64,000 bases of DNA from Paraescarpia echinospica (GCA_020002185.1 CM034541.1:33913852-33977851); one strand, 5' to 3'. Shown: positions 11,468 through 23,534, numbered from the stretch's first letter. Made by a program: numbers and translations. The notes: a model not told the origin generated them from the sequence alone.

Positions 11468-12148
11468 GTAAGCATCAATGGAAGCAACGACTTAGAACGC
11501 GTAATTAAATTAGGAGCAAATAACAATTGACGAATAATTAAATAGTAATAGTATCAATCACTTGCAGAAATGCCCCTTCGTCGGATGTAATGCCGCCAAA
11601 GTAATGTAATACGCATACGCATTGTAGTTAAGGCAAATCTTGGCAGAGGTCACGCGCATCACTATGACTGTGAAGTAGGTAAACATTGTTGTCCGAAGGC
11701 CCCTACCTCGTGGTTCATTCTTAAAGTTCCGCCCGTCGAGCATAGATTGAATGGGAATACAGTCGCAAGAGTTCTTTGTGAACAGACGTCGGCAAACAGC
11801 GCCAACCGGCCAGAGGTAAAACAGTAATTTTATTGCATACGCCTATTGCCAAATAAAAGTATCCCGTGTGACACGTGTATTATGTTACAAGTGCGGTACA
11901 TCTGCTAAATCAGTCTTCCGCATACAGTTTTCGTTTAAGGGAAACAAAAGGCATGTTTAGGTCTATGCCTGTAACACTTTGAATCGAAGGGAATACGAGA
12001 AACCAACATATGAGCTGGCGTATACATGTCGAAGAAACGGGTATTCAACGTGTCATCGCAGCGTCAATACCAAAGAAACTATAGACGTTTATTGGCGAAG
12101 CATCGGAGGCGCGTCTCAATATGTCGGTCGCCGGGAACTGCTAGAAAC

Positions 12149-13089
12149 TTACTTTGACTTAGAAGATCTCGCTGTATGGTCTGGTGCCAGTTCATTTTTG
12201 GGCCGGCCTCTCCTCCTTCCTTCTGGGGTCCACCATAACACCTGGTTGGCGAATCTTGTGGGGGCAAGTCGTGAAACATGACCCAGCCAGTTCATGCGCC
12301 GCTTGCAGATCGTACTGGAGACTGGAGTTTGCTTCGACCGTTCTCTGACTTCCTCGTTAGTAATGAAGTCGCTCCATTTGATGCCCAAGATCTTCCTAAT
12401 GCATCTTGGGTCGAAGGCGTCAAGCTTCTTCTCCTGGCTTGATTTTAGATGCCAAGTTTCACAGCCATAGAGTAAGGTGTACAAGACGTTGGAATTGTAG
12501 AAGTGCTGCTTGGTCTTGAGTGTGAACTTCTTGCTTGTCCAGATCATGTTTAGCTTGTTGACGGCTGCGGATGCTTTATCTATTCTGCAGTTGATACCAT
12601 AGTCCACTGCACCCTTGGTATTGGTGGAACTTCCCAGGTAGGTAAAGTCTGCAACAGTTTCCACTTTTTTCTGACCAATGAGGACGTCGGAATGTGTCCG
12701 GAATGATGGTTACCCGACAGCATATTCTTGGTCTTCTTGCTGCTGATTGACATACCTAATCCTCCTGCGGATTCACCAATGGCATCCACTATATCCTGAA
12801 GACCCTGGGTACTGTTGGACAACGCTGCAATATCATCAGCGAAGTCAAGATCAGACAGTTTGCTCAGTTTGCTTCCTCCACACCAGTCGATGCCCTGGTC
12901 TTTCGTCGCTTTCTTCAGATAAGAGAATTGGAGCGAGAATGCAGCCTTGACGGACGCCGGTAAACACCTGGAACCAGTCGCTGAAATCATCCTCTCTCCG
13001 TATACATCAACAACATACCACAAGGAGGGTCTGTGGATGCTGTCGAATGCCTTGCTGAAATCGATTAAATATCCCACTTTGAAAATCAA
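12149..13089 (-). mobile_element. Truncated non-LTR retrotransposon (RT C-terminal half)
   Basis: Read on the minus strand, two overlapping frames with a shift near 12660 give a LINE reverse transcriptase from LIDFSKAFDSIHR through the catalytic LDFADDIAALS. They continue to the thumb and C-terminal part (TYLGSSTNTKG, LLYGCETWHL, RRMNWLGHVSRLAP, EGRRRGRPKNE). The pattern resembles RTE- or L2-like invertebrate elements. About 100 residues seem to be missing between SKAFDS and the FADD box, so it is internally deleted as well as 5' truncated. It is inserted antisense in the vanin-like intron. Confidence 0.85.
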
Positions 13090-13571
13090 TAATGAGTAAA
13101 CCGCAGGCGTGATTTTGTTGATTGTAGTTGTAAATAGTTAGATTGTATTAACTCTTTGGTGTATAGGCACATACAATTGCCTTTTGTTTCCCTTTTAAAA
13201 TATATCTAAAAACACATTTGGAGTCAGCATTTTCATACGACAGAATGCCCGAATGCTCCCCGTTTCGTGTTAATTTTTGATGATTTGACGAACCTTGTTG
13301 CTAGGCAATAAGTCACATGATGGATAGGCCAATTGTACGTAATGCAATGCGTGTTTAATACGACAGGTCCAAGGTACGTAAATTTAAAAGATCGTAGTTT
13401 GATTGATCGCAAAAATGGTAACAGTGGCGTGAGTGCCGAGAAATCAATGAGTGTAACGGACCCATCCAGCGGCTGTAAGTGAACCTGTCTGGCGCCCAAC
13501 AAGCAAAGTAACAGTAGAAACACTGATATGATGAGTACGTGCTACTTGCCTGCACACACCCGCGCGAACAG

Positions 13572-13625
13572 TTGCACGCACGCACGAACGCACGCACGCA
13601 CACACATGTACACACACACACACAC
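13572..13625. repeat. CACG/CA microsatellite
   Basis: CACGCACG and ACACACAC runs lie in the last 100 bp of the intron before the terminal vanin-like exon. They produce misleading open frames on both strands. Confidence 0.9.
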
Positions 13626-13671
13626 TCGATTATTGTTGATAATAATAGATTTGTTGCTGTTTCTTTCGCAG

Positions 13672-15006
13672 AATGTCGACATCATCGTCTTCCCAGAATA
13701 CGGACTGGCTCCAGGACTTCTAGTCGTCAGAGACGTTATGCGTCCCTTCCTGGAACAGGTACCCGATCCGCAGAAAGTTAAGTGGAACCCGTGCGTGAAT
13801 CCGAACAAATACCCGGACACGGAGTTCCAACAGCGACTGAGTTGCATGGCGAAAAGGTACAAGTTGTTCCTCGTCGCCAACATGGGCAGTTTGGAGCCGT
13901 GCAGCTCCGCCGATGATACCGACTGTCCCGCGGACGGCCGCTACCAATACAACACGAACGTCGCCTACGATTCGGAGGGTTTCCTGGTGGCCAAATACCG
14001 CAAACATCACCCGTTCTACCTGGAGAGCGCCACGTACGACAAGGCTAAGATGATTGACTACGCCGCCTTTAAAACGCCATTCGGTAACTTTGGTACATTC
14101 ATCTGTTTCGATATTCTCTTCCATGAACCTACAATTTCGCTCATTGAGAAATGGAACATCGACAGCATTGCCTTCCCGACGGCTTGGGTGAATGTGCTTC
14201 CGTACTTCTCAGCTGTACCATTCCACGGGTCTTTCGCCACAGGGAAAGGCGTCAACTTTCTCGCGTCGAACTTACACATTCCCCTGATTCACGCCACAGG
14301 CACGGGGATCTACACGCCGGGTAAGACCAAAGTATACCGCAACCCAATGACGGAAAGCGGCAGCAAACTGCTGATCAGTACACTTCCGGTGAAGCCGCGC
14401 CGAATCAAGTACAAAAAGGTCACGTTTCCGGCGAATATGGACACTAAAGCCGACTTTTCCTCTGATATATTCGGCGACACGTACAACTACGCGGAACTGC
14501 CCGGAAAGAAAGGCGTCGCTTCCGTGTGTAGCGGCAAACTATGCTGCAGAGTCGCGTACAGATACAAAACAAAGGCCACCGACGAATACTACGCGTTTGC
14601 CGCCTTCGATGGGCTGCACTTGCTCGAAGGCACTTATTACATCCAGATGTGCCTGCTGCTGAAGTGTGGCAACATGTCTCGATCATCTTGTGGGTCGTCG
14701 GTAACAGAGGCAAGTACCAAGTTCAGCTACTTGTCGATATCCGGGAACTTCAGCACTCCGTATGTGTACCCATCGCTAGTGACCAGCGGAGTCAACCCGT
14801 CGTCCGGAGAGTTCACGTACAACGGCAAACGTATGGTGTCTCATGGAACGAAGAAGGGTCTCCTCACAGCCGTCTTCCTCGCACGCAAATACGACCTGGA
14901 TATAAAGAAGAAGCCGAAACGAAGCAACAAGTATCTCAAGATGGAGGTGGAACGCGCTCTTGCCGACCCCGCCGTCCTCCAGCGAGACTTCCTGACTGTG
15001 CTCTAA
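13672..15006 (+). CDS. Vanin/biotinidase-like amidohydrolase, terminal exon
   Basis: One large exon of 444 codons plus stop carries most of a carbon-nitrogen hydrolase of the vanin (pantetheinase)/biotinidase family. Numbering from the exon start, the catalytic Glu is E9 in IIVFPEYG, the Lys is K111 in AKYRKHH, and the nucleophile is C145 in FICFDILFHEP, so the triad is intact. Other family marks are DGRYQYNTNVAYDS, FPTAWVNVLPYFSAVPFH and GVNFLASNLHIP. The C-terminal base domain follows, with CCRVAYRY and LEGTYYIQMCLLLKC. Together with the 11316 exon about 495 residues are present, close to the usual mature length. The C-terminus (ending RDFLTVL) shows no hydrophobic GPI-anchor signal, which favours a secreted form. 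Substrate choice between pantetheine and biocytin cannot be read from the sequence. The codon use is GC-rich against AT-rich flanks. Confidence 0.93.
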   Translation, partial: NVDIIVFPEYGLAPGLLVVRDVMRPFLEQVPDPQKVKWNPCVNPNKYPDTEFQQRLSCMAKRYKLFLVANMGSLEPCSSADDTDCPADGRYQYNTNVAYDSEGFLVAKYRKHHPFYLESATYDKAKMIDYAAFKTPFGNFGTFICFDILFHEPTISLIEKWNIDSIAFPTAWVNVLPYFSAVPFHGSFATGKGVNFLASNLHIPLIHATGTGIYTPGKTKVYRNPMTESGSKLLISTLPVKPRRIKYKKVTFPANMDTKADFSSDIFGDTYNYAELPGKKGVASVCSGKLCCRVAYRYKTKATDEYYAFAAFDGLHLLEGTYYIQMCLLLKCGNMSRSSCGSSVTEASTKFSYLSISGNFSTPYVYPSLVTSGVNPSSGEFTYNGKRMVSHGTKKGLLTAVFLARKYDLDIKKKPKRSNKYLKMEVERALADPAVLQRDFLTVL

Positions 15007-15388
15007 ACGCCGGCCACCATGCGCATCCACGGTCAGAGCGAACGACAGGAGAAGGCACACGATCGTGTGCTAACTGCCATTAAGTTTATTTATTGACTGT
15101 ACAATGAGCTGCAATATAAATGTTACGTTGTGCTGGGAACTTGTGAAGATGGCCGAGTCTGCTACACGAAAGTTCGTCATTCTGGAAATAACTCATGTTT
15201 ATTTATACATCCTCGTTGTGAAAGACGATAAACCGTTTGCAATTTCAACAGTGTTTTCGTTTGTGTTTGTGAATGATTCGTGCAGTCACCTTTATGCAGA
15301 CATCTTTCGGTGGTCACGTTTCATCAGTTACAACAAACGGGGTCTGTATATAAATGCATGCAATAGAGCTCAATGAATTTCGAAAGAT

Positions 15389-15394
15389 AAATAA
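15389..15394 (+). terminator. Polyadenylation signal of the vanin-like gene
   Basis: AATAAA lies 383 bp after the stop codon in an AT-rich 3' region with no other gene. It is the first canonical hexamer downstream of the stop. Confidence 0.6.
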
Positions 15395-16065
15395 AATGAC
15401 ATGACTACCATTTAGTGTCGTACATGCGGACATACCGTTTAATTATCCTGATGCTTCCGCCATAATATACGAATCAAAACGAAACACACTAACGAAAAAC
15501 GATAACACAATTTATGTGACTGTTGTATTGTTACAGGCATATCGATTTTGACGCGTATCTTCGCACAGTACATGTGGAACATTTGTACAAATGACTTGTC
15601 AATATATTTTATTTTATTTGTCGATGTAAAGGTGCTTTAAATTGATGTTCTTGAATCCACATAGAATTGTTCGACGGCTCAGTTGTGCTATGACATCATT
15701 GACATCGATTCGATTAAAAAGCACCAAAGTGACCATAGAGAAATAAAGTCACAGATGTAGGGATATTTATTCATTCCGTGAATGGAAAATTCATATGATC
15801 ATATCACAGCAAATAAAAAGATTCAATCAAACTCGTGTGTACAACAATATAGACGCACATCAATATTGCAGAGAATGAATGAATGAGTGAATGATTCGTT
15901 TATTCAAACATTGGCAACATGATACAAGAACAAACAACCGTGTATATATACACATACATAACCATATACACATCTATATATTTGATACGATATAATTACA
16001 CATAATCTACAAAATACCATATACACACATATATATATACAATGTTTGGATTATACACCATTTAA
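15395..16065. other. Intergenic, no gene recognised
   Basis: AT-rich DNA with a GAATGAATGAATGAGTGAATG run at about 15873-15895 and ATAC/CATA simple repeats at about 15940-16040. Such a run followed by GTTTATTCA may be the reversed tail of another LINE, but no coding remnant follows. Confidence 0.5.
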
Positions 16066-16082
16066 AAAACAAGCATACCAAG

Positions 16083-16589
16083 GTTACTCATCTCCAGAAC
16101 CAAATTGATGACAATGAACAATATGGCCGTAGGGCAAACCTACGTTTCAGTGGCATTGAGGAGACAGGTCATGGGGAGGACCTTGAGTCAAAGCTCATCG
16201 AAATTTGCAACGAGCACATGAAAATCAGTCCTGCTGTATTGCCCAGCGACTTTGAACGGGTACACAGAATTGGTCGCAAAACGGACACCTCCACCAGGCC
16301 GCGACCCGTAATCGTCCGCTTCAAATCGGAGAAGACACGCGACAGAGTGTTTCAGTCAAGAGCTTCACTTAAACAAAAGAACGAACGAGTAACCGAGCGA
16401 AGTTTGAAGATCTTCATAAATGAAGATTTGACTATAATGCGCTCAAAGTTGGCTTACGCAACAAGAGTGTTGAAAAAGGCAAACAAAATCAGAGACTGCT
16501 GGACGTACAATGGGAACATTGTAATCAAGGATGTCAACAACGTGATTCACAGGATATACACCTCGAATGAGCTGGACAAGTACCAATGA
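16083..16589 (+). pseudogene. LINE ORF1-like RNA-binding protein
   Basis: The open frame reads through HLQNQIDDNEQYGRRANLRF, then DFERVHRIGRK, RPRPVIVRFKSEKTRDRV, SLKIFINEDLT, and ends SNELDKYQ. This is the coiled-coil end, RRM-like and C-terminal domain pattern of L1-type ORF1 proteins, including the [HRIG] and [PVIVRFKS] boxes. The start is not visible: the frame stays open upstream into low-complexity DNA, and the ATG at 16218 is internal to the conserved domain. Such proteins bind the element RNA and act as nucleic-acid chaperones. No internal stop in this part. Confidence 0.8.
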
Positions 16590-16676
16590 CATGCAAGGCA
16601 TAGCACCAAATGACGGTGATAATGATGTGAACAATTAGTTGTTGCTCACGTGACATTTCTGACTGACACGAAATCT

Positions 16677-17290
16677 AGTTCTGCGATTGGCAATGTCTGC
16701 TATATGAACTGTATGTTTGTAAATAAGTTGGTTAAAAGGTACCTGTTTTTTTTCCTTCCTCAATATCTTGTTTTGCTATTTGCAGTGTCCCCTATATCAA
16801 CTTTTTTGAATATATCTTAGTGCAGTTTGCTATTCACTTGTGTCGTGACTTGTGATATGTTTTCTGTTTAATGCTTCTTTATTTTCCACACGACTTTTTA
16901 TTTATTATAATATAATAACCTATGCATTTATATATATTGGAAATGTGTTGATTAAAATGAATTAGATTGCATTAGCATTTGTAATGTCTGCTATAGGAAC
17001 TATATGTATGTAAAAAAAGTTGGGTAAAGGGTACCTGCTTTTGTATTAACATACGTTTACTTTCAATATCTTGTTTTGCTATTCTTTTAAATCTCTTATA
17101 TAATTTTTTTTAATCTCTTAGTGCAATTTATCACTCACTTGTGTCGTGACTTGTGATTCATTTTCTGTTTAATGTTTATTTATTTTCCACACATGACTTT
17201 TTATTTGTTATAATATAATAACCTCTTTGCATTTTTTTCATTTAGATTTGTTGGAAATGTGTTGGTTAGAATGCATTACAATGCGTTAGC
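16677..17290 (+). repeat. Direct tandem duplication of about 300 bp
   Basis: Two diverged copies lie head to tail at about 16685-16985 and 16980-17290. Shared blocks in order include AATGTCTGCTATA, CAATATCTTGTTTTGCTATT, CACTTGTGTCGTGACTTGTG, ATAATATAATAACCT and TTGGAAATGTGTTG. They occupy the spacer between LINE ORF1 and ORF2 and have no coding potential. Confidence 0.85.
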
Positions 17291-17554
17291 TCCTACCACT
17301 AGAAATAGTTTTATTCTTAAGTTTTTTTTTTTTTTTTCTCAGGCCATCTTGTGAAATGGTCCTGACTTTTTTCTATTACATCGCCTTTTTTTCTTGTATT
17401 TTTTTCTAAACATAAGCTTTAGTTTTACATGAACAAAATACAAATATTATTAAACAAAATCTAGTAACTCAAACACTAAAGGCACACACTCTCATTGAAA
17501 CATTACTGCACATTGAAAATATGCTGATCTCATTAAAATTTAAAATACACTGAA

Positions 17555-20500
17555 ATGATAACTGACGAAACTTTTCTCCAATTTACAGGTGGTATTACAA
17601 ATAATTGTCTAAATAATATTCTAAACATCAGCAATACTGTTGACGAAAATAATGAATTGCCAACAATACGCCGATCGTCATATTATGATTTTGAAAAATT
17701 ATATTTGTTAGTTCAAAACAAAAATAAACATTTCAGTATCCTAAGCTCAAATATACAGTCCATTAATTCAAAGTTTAGTGAGCTCGAGGCATTTATAAAT
17801 GACTTGTCTTGCTTAAATTTTTAATTTAGCATAATATGTCTCCAAGAGAGCTGGTTATCTGATAATGATGACTTATCACTAATTCAATTAAATGGATATG
17901 ACTGTATATCCCAAGGAAAAAGTTGCAGAACTAAAGGGTGATTATTATTATTTATAGATAAACACTTTGATTATGAAGTAAAGATGAAATTAAATATGTA
18001 TGAACAATGGGAGGGACAAATATTACAAGTAAATGGAGGAGGCTTATCGCAAACAGTCACTATAGGAAATATATACCGACCTCCAAGGCCTTTAACTGAA
18101 AACTATCACGAATTTATAAATGAATTTACAATGGTCATATCATCTATGCAACATCATCAAAACAACAACCTTATTCTTGCAGGGGACTACAATATAAATA
18201 TGCTAAAAATAAACGAGCAACAACACTGTAGCACTTTCTTTGACATGTTAACTTCATTTAGTCTCTTCCCCCAAATCACTCTTCCTACAAGGTTCACAAC
18301 ATGTACAGGTACACTTATTGATAATTTTTTTGTAATTTAACAAAGCATATTTTGAAAAGTACAGCAGGAATATTAATTTAAAAAAATTCTGATCATCAAC
18401 CATATTTTATGCTTATAAACACTGCTCTAAAAGAGGAACCTACTACAAAATTTATACGAGTTAATGTACAAAATAAAGAGGCTATGTTAAAAGTCAGAAA
18501 TGATATAATCTCTTCTGAAATACATAAAAAATTAGATACAAGTTCAAATGCTAATCCAAACCATAATTATAACATTATCATCAATGAAATAAATCAAGCT
18601 AAAAATGAATATATGACTAGCAAATTAGTGAAATTTAATAAATATAAACATAAAAAATCTACATGGATAACTCAAGGCTTGCTAACCTCAATACGATACA
18701 GAGACAAACTTTACAAACAATTAAAAATCACAAACCATGAATGTTTTGAATATGGCGTATTATTGATTAATCTAAAAACATACAATAGTATTTTGAAAAG
18801 AAGTTTTCGCAAAGCAAAGCAATCATATTTTGACAAATGTTTTAATCAATTTAAATTTGATATAAAAAACACTTGGAAAACTATAAATGAAATCCTGCCT
18901 AAACATAAAATTAATAAATAATTTCCAAAATATTTTAAAGAATCCGATTCAATTGTGGCAAACAAATTAGAAATTGCAAATAAATTCAATACATTATTTA
19001 CCAATATAGGTAGTAATCTGGCTAATGATATTAAATACAAAGGCATTCATGATCATTCATATTATCTAAATAAAATAGTAAACTGTAATTTTACATTTAA
19101 ATATGTTGAAGAAGATACCATAAAGAGAACAATAATTAATCTACCTAACAACAATAGCTGTGGATGTAATGGTCTCTCTACCAAACTGCTAAAAATGCTT
19201 GAACCTGCATTAGCCAAATCTTTAACTTTATTAACAAACCAAGTATTAACCACAGGAATATTCCCTGATAAACTAAAAATTGCTAAGGTAATTCCCATTT
19301 ATAAAAAGGTGAGCCAGCAGTATTAAATAATTATAGACCCATATCTCTTCTACCAGCTATTTCAAAAGTACTTGAACAAATTATTTTTGACCAATTATCA
19401 TCTTATTTAAAAGACTAAGCTTTTTTTGACCATCAGTATGGATTCCGACCTAAACATTCAACTGAATACGCAGCACTAGAATTAATAGATAGAATAATAA
19501 CCAAATTGGATAAGGATGAAATACCCATTAATATTTACCTAGATCTTTCCAAAGCCTTTGATAACATTGACGATTTAATTTTAATTGACAAATTGAAATA
19601 TTATGGTATACATGGAACAAATCTTAACTTATTCAGCAGTTACCTAACAAATCGTAAACAATATACGGAAATTGACAATATAAAATCAAATATGTTATCA
19701 ATAACAACAGATGTACCACAAGGTTCAATCTTAGGACCCCTGCTATTCATCATATATATCAATGATTTTGCACAAGCCAGTAAAATGTTTAATTTCATAA
19801 TTTATGCTGATGATACAACTCTATCAAGTACACTAAACACTTTCAGCGATAACATACATGACGAAAATTTAGAATCTTTAATAAATGAAGAACTTTCAAA
19901 AATAAATGAATGGCTCAAAATAAATAAATTATCACTAAACATAGCAAAATCGAAATACATGACATTTCAAAAGGCAAAGAAAAATATAAAGACAATTACT
20001 CTGAAGATAGACAATGTAAATATTGAATAAGTCAAAGAATTTAATTGTTTGGGTTTAATTATAGATACAAATCTAAATTGGAAAAAGCACACTGAAAAAA
20101 TATCAAATGCTTGTTCTAAAAAAATTGGCATTTTAAATAAATTGAAACGTGTTACCTCTTCATATTAAAATAATATTATATAATTCTTTAATAGTGCCAC
20201 ACATTAATTATTGCATCATGGTGTGGGGCTTTCAATCAAATAGAATAATAAAACTTAAAAAAAAGCCCTGAGAGTTATTACCTTAAGTAATTATACTTCC
20301 CACACAAAACCACTTCACACAAAAACTCAACTTGTTAAAAGTAGATGACATTCTTAAATTACAACAATTAAAATTTTACTATAAATATTTACATAATGAC
20401 TTAGTTTATTTACAAAACTGGAGGATAATGTTTAAATATGAGGTACATAATCATTATACAAAAGTAAAACATAAAATATACACTTTTAAAATTAAACATG

Positions 20501-20685
20501 AATTTGCTAAGAAATGTCTTAGGCATAATTTGCCACTTTTACTAAATATCATTCCTGATATTGTCAAAGAAAAGCTTAGTACACACAGTTCACAAGGATT
20601 TGCCAAGTATGTTAAACTTTACTTTTTACAAAACTATCAAGTATCATGCACCAGGCAAAATTGCTATATATGTATGCAAAATTAA
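17555..20685 (+). pseudogene. LINE ORF2 remnant (endonuclease and RT)
   Basis: The fragments in order are FSILSSNIQSINSKF (start of an APE-type endonuclease), IICLQESWLSD in a nearby frame, NIYRPPRP and LAGDYNINMLK (endonuclease), then the RT with YLDLSKAFDNIDD, PQGSILGPLLFIIYINDF and the catalytic IIYADDTTL. A thumb region follows, and an AT-rich C-terminal part ends at CYICMQN. Breaks occur near 17822, 18340, 18921, 19326, 19420 and 20028. The element is therefore defective. The set of motifs fits the Jockey/CR1-like group; finer placement needs an RT tree. Confidence 0.85.
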
Positions 20686-21159
20686 GAACCGACAACCACC
20701 TGTCAATTTGTCAACAAAACAGTGCCTAAACGACAAACTCAATAATCATGTAAGCTTGCTCACACTACACACATGCATACATATTATGTTTTTTCTTATT
20801 ATTATTCTGGAAGAATTTGATTAGGTGATGTGTTGATTCAGTTAAAGTTTTATTACAAAAGGTGGCTCCTCGATAGCGACTATCATAGTCTTAGAGGAGT
20901 CTCCTGACCCTACTTTTCGTTATTTATACATTATGCCATGTTTACCATAAGATTATATATTTGTATTATTTAATTTTTTTATATGGATGTATTGTATGTA
21001 TTATTTGAAATGTCTGGGTCAAATAAAACAAATTCTTCTTCAAATTCTTCTTCTTCTTGTTAATAGAAATATGGTTCAACATGTATGGAATCAGTAAGCA
21101 AGTATGTGTGTCAGGATAATTCTACATAGGATAATTCTACATAGAATAACTCTACGTAT

Positions 21160-21255
21160 GTCGTTTTGTACATGCATGCATGCATCCATACATACATACA
21201 TAAATAAATGCATACACCCATACACACGTACATACGTACACGTGCATACGTAACA
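21160..21255. repeat. CATA/CATG-rich simple repeat
   Basis: Runs of CATGCATGCATG, ACATACATACATA and GTACATACGTACA, giving spurious short frames. Confidence 0.8.
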
Positions 21256-21289
21256 CGGTCTTGTTGACGATCGTGTCAATAGTATAAAC

Positions 21290-21580
21290 ATGCCGTTTTC
21301 ATAACAATCTGAAGAAACATGTGCGAAAGATATCCATATTGTAACTCTTTACCACTTATTTATATCATATTATATAAATAAATTGTCAGAAAAGTTGGCT
21401 TTAGTGAAATACAGTTTCAGTACGAAAACAGCGCTGCGAGAAACATTTCGTAACAGCGTTTACGTGCTATTGGTTATAACCAATAAAAAAGATATGTTGA
21501 CACACGTGACGTAATTGCCTAGGGACTTCACACTTAATTCTCGTTTGTCATACACAGAGATCTCGCGAGATTGAAAGCAA
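21290..21580 (+). repeat. Diverged dispersed repeat, copy 2
   Basis: Shares ordered blocks with 655-960: TTTCATAACAATCTG, TACCACTTA, AAATTGT, TTTAGTGAAA and a closing GAGATCTCGCGAGATT. Same orientation as copy 1. Confidence 0.55.
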
Positions 21581-21705
21581 CCGATCTTGGTGTGGGTCGA
21601 GCAGGACTGGGTTATAAAATTATATGTGGATATTACTGTTTATGGGGAGGTATCCTGAGTATTATGAAAGGTAATTTTAAAATGAAAATAATTTTTCAAA
21701 TACTG

Positions 21706-21760
21706 CACACACACGCACGCACGCACGTACGCACGCACACACACACACACACACACACAT
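21706..21760. repeat. CA/CACG microsatellite
   Basis: ACACACGCACGCACGCACG followed by a CA dinucleotide run. Confidence 0.95.
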
Positions 21761-22039
21761 AATGTTACACGTTGAGATTGTCTTTAATATATTATGTTCA
21801 CAGGACTGCACACTGGTGCACCTGCACTTCACAGGTGCACATGTACTGGTGTTAATCAGGGCTGGTGTCAAAATATTTCTAGCGAAATTACCAGGTGCAC
21901 ACCATTAGAAAAGTACTGATGTATGAATTCCAGCATAAATGTTTCAATGGCCCTATTGTATTGTCACTTGATTTGTACAGAAGCTCAGTCACCCATACGT
22001 GCCACTGGGGATTGGAAGGTGACCGAGTAATTGATTTGA

Positions 22040-22200
22040 TATTATAATGATCACAATTCAAAAGTACCTAAAAGTACTTGAAATTTAACTACTTTTTAAG
22101 TACAAATATAAGTAATTTTGTTATTACGCAAATGTACTTAAGTAGAAGTACAAGTAATCAAACAATTTGTACTTAGTACTTTAGTAAAAGAATTTCGGCA
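22040..22200. repeat. AAGTAC-rich segment, possible hAT-type remnant
   Basis: Dense repeats of AAAGTACTT, AAGTAC and GTACAAGTAATC. Such sequence is common in the subterminal parts of hAT-like elements, but termini and target duplications were not found. Confidence 0.3.
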
Positions 22201-22207
22201 TAGCACC

Positions 22208-22330
22208 GATATATATATATATAGACATATATATATATATATACATATTGTGTGTGTCTGTGTATGTGAGTGTGTATGTATTTGTGTTTGCGTGCGTGCG
22301 TGGGTGCGCGTGCGTGCGTGCGTGCGTACC
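22208..22330. repeat. AT, GT and CGTG microsatellites
   Basis: An ATATAT run, a GTGTGT run and GCGTGCGTGCGTGCGTG lie side by side, with a further AT run at about 22635-22670. Confidence 0.9.
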
Positions 22331-22949
22331 CCACATATCCGTGTTACGTTTAGCAATCTCAGTATGTCACTGTTACTGCCCAGTTTGCTCGTCTGCATCT
22401 GGTGAGCCTTTAGTAGCTTGTTGATATTACGAATTACAAAACTGCATTCTCCAAAGCATGTCAACTTAATGTTTCTGGCTATGATTGACTCATTTCTCAA
22501 GGCACCACTCACTAATATCCTCACGTTCCCCATTCCCACCCACTGGTCATTACCTTTCGGTTTGACCGCTGACAGATGATCCCATATATTACAAATTCAA
22601 ACATCTTGTGTTCGAATACTCTGTTATCTAAGTATATATATATATATATGTATATATAATTATATTAATATATGAACGATGCTATGCTATATCAACGTGT
22701 TATCTGAAACGATTGTCGGCAGTCTTTTGCATCAGATTTCGTTTACGTATGCATTATCTGTGCGTAAAAATTGTGATGTTGCGATGCCCTGCCCTTAGAA
22801 TTATTTATCAGCATACAGACGATAGCGCACGTCCTGAGAACTACGTAGGGCCCAGTGTTTCAAGTCGATTACAAGGATTGCATGCTAACTCTTTTCCAAG
22901 GTTATGCCTGGCAGCACATCAACATAAAATAATATAAGTTAACATATAT
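22331..22949. other. No gene recognised
   Basis: Mixed-composition DNA with short random frames only. No domain, repeat family or RNA gene was recognised apart from an AT run near 22640. Confidence 0.5.
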
Positions 22950-23130
22950 TCCTGTCTTTGTGTTTTGAAGTGAGCGCGTATACATGTCCAGGTGTATTGA
23001 AATTAACGTGTATTTCTGTCTTTTTGTATTGAAGTAAGCGTGTATTCCCTTCTCTAAGTGTATTGGAGTGTATGTGTATCTCTGTCTGGGTGTATTGAAG
23101 TGAACACGTATTCCTGTCTTGGTGTATTGC
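22950..23130. repeat. Degenerate tandem repeat, unit about 35 bp, five units
   Basis: Five diverged copies of a block like TGTATTGAAGTGAACACG plus TATTCCTGTCTTGG. Unit length varies by a few bases. Confidence 0.75.
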
Positions 23131-23534
23131 CAGCATTCGGAGGTGCCCTCGCTTCTGTGCCTGCGACTTGACGTTTGCTATCTTATCCAGAACGTTGCTG
23201 TTCTCGCTCGGTCGCAGCTTGTCATTAGTTCGATTGTCATCACAGGCAGCTCTCCTGCATAACACGAGCGTATTGCTCCAGACACAAGAGAAACAACATT
23301 TAAGTACATGCCTTTCACTTTCAGATGATATACGTGTAATGTTATTGACTATAATTTATAACATTGGAAGTTTATACCGCTGAGTGAAAGGTTGTGATTG
23401 GTACATCCGGGATTCCAGTATACGGCGTGGTGCCGCAAAAGACACTATGTCATGGTCGATTAAATATATATGATGCCTCGTTTATATTGACTATATTATG
23501 ATGATAATACAATACGAGTATAACTCAACACGTA

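Larger units (their letters stand above)
11468..13671 (+). other. Intron of the vanin-like gene
   Basis: The intron runs from GTAAGC to CTTTCGCAG. It carries a minus-strand LINE fragment (about 12149-13089) and a CA/CG-rich microsatellite near its 3' end. Nothing else was recognised at 11468-12148 or 13090-13560. Confidence 0.75.
16066..21055 (+). mobile_element. AT-rich LINE with ORF1 and ORF2 remnants
   Basis: The plus strand carries, in order, an L1-ORF1-like RNA-binding protein frame (16083-16589), a 1-kb AT-rich spacer with a 300-bp direct duplication, an endonuclease and reverse transcriptase (17555-20030), and a C-terminal part (to about 20685). A 3' end with TTCTTC-type simple repeat follows at about 21030-21055. 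ORF2 is broken by stops and shifts. All parts share the same low GC content and strand, which supports a single element, but ORF1 could also belong to a separate insertion. It lies between the vanin-like gene and the next LINE. Confidence 0.75.

Noticed and set aside
13528..13671. Upstream ATG extension of the vanin-like terminal exon
   Set aside because: The stretch codes for a microsatellite and is separated from conserved code by a clear acceptor, CTTTCGCAG.
14541..15083. 180-codon frame overlapping the vanin-like exon
   Set aside because: Out-of-frame shadow of the terminal exon; the catalytic frame is clear.
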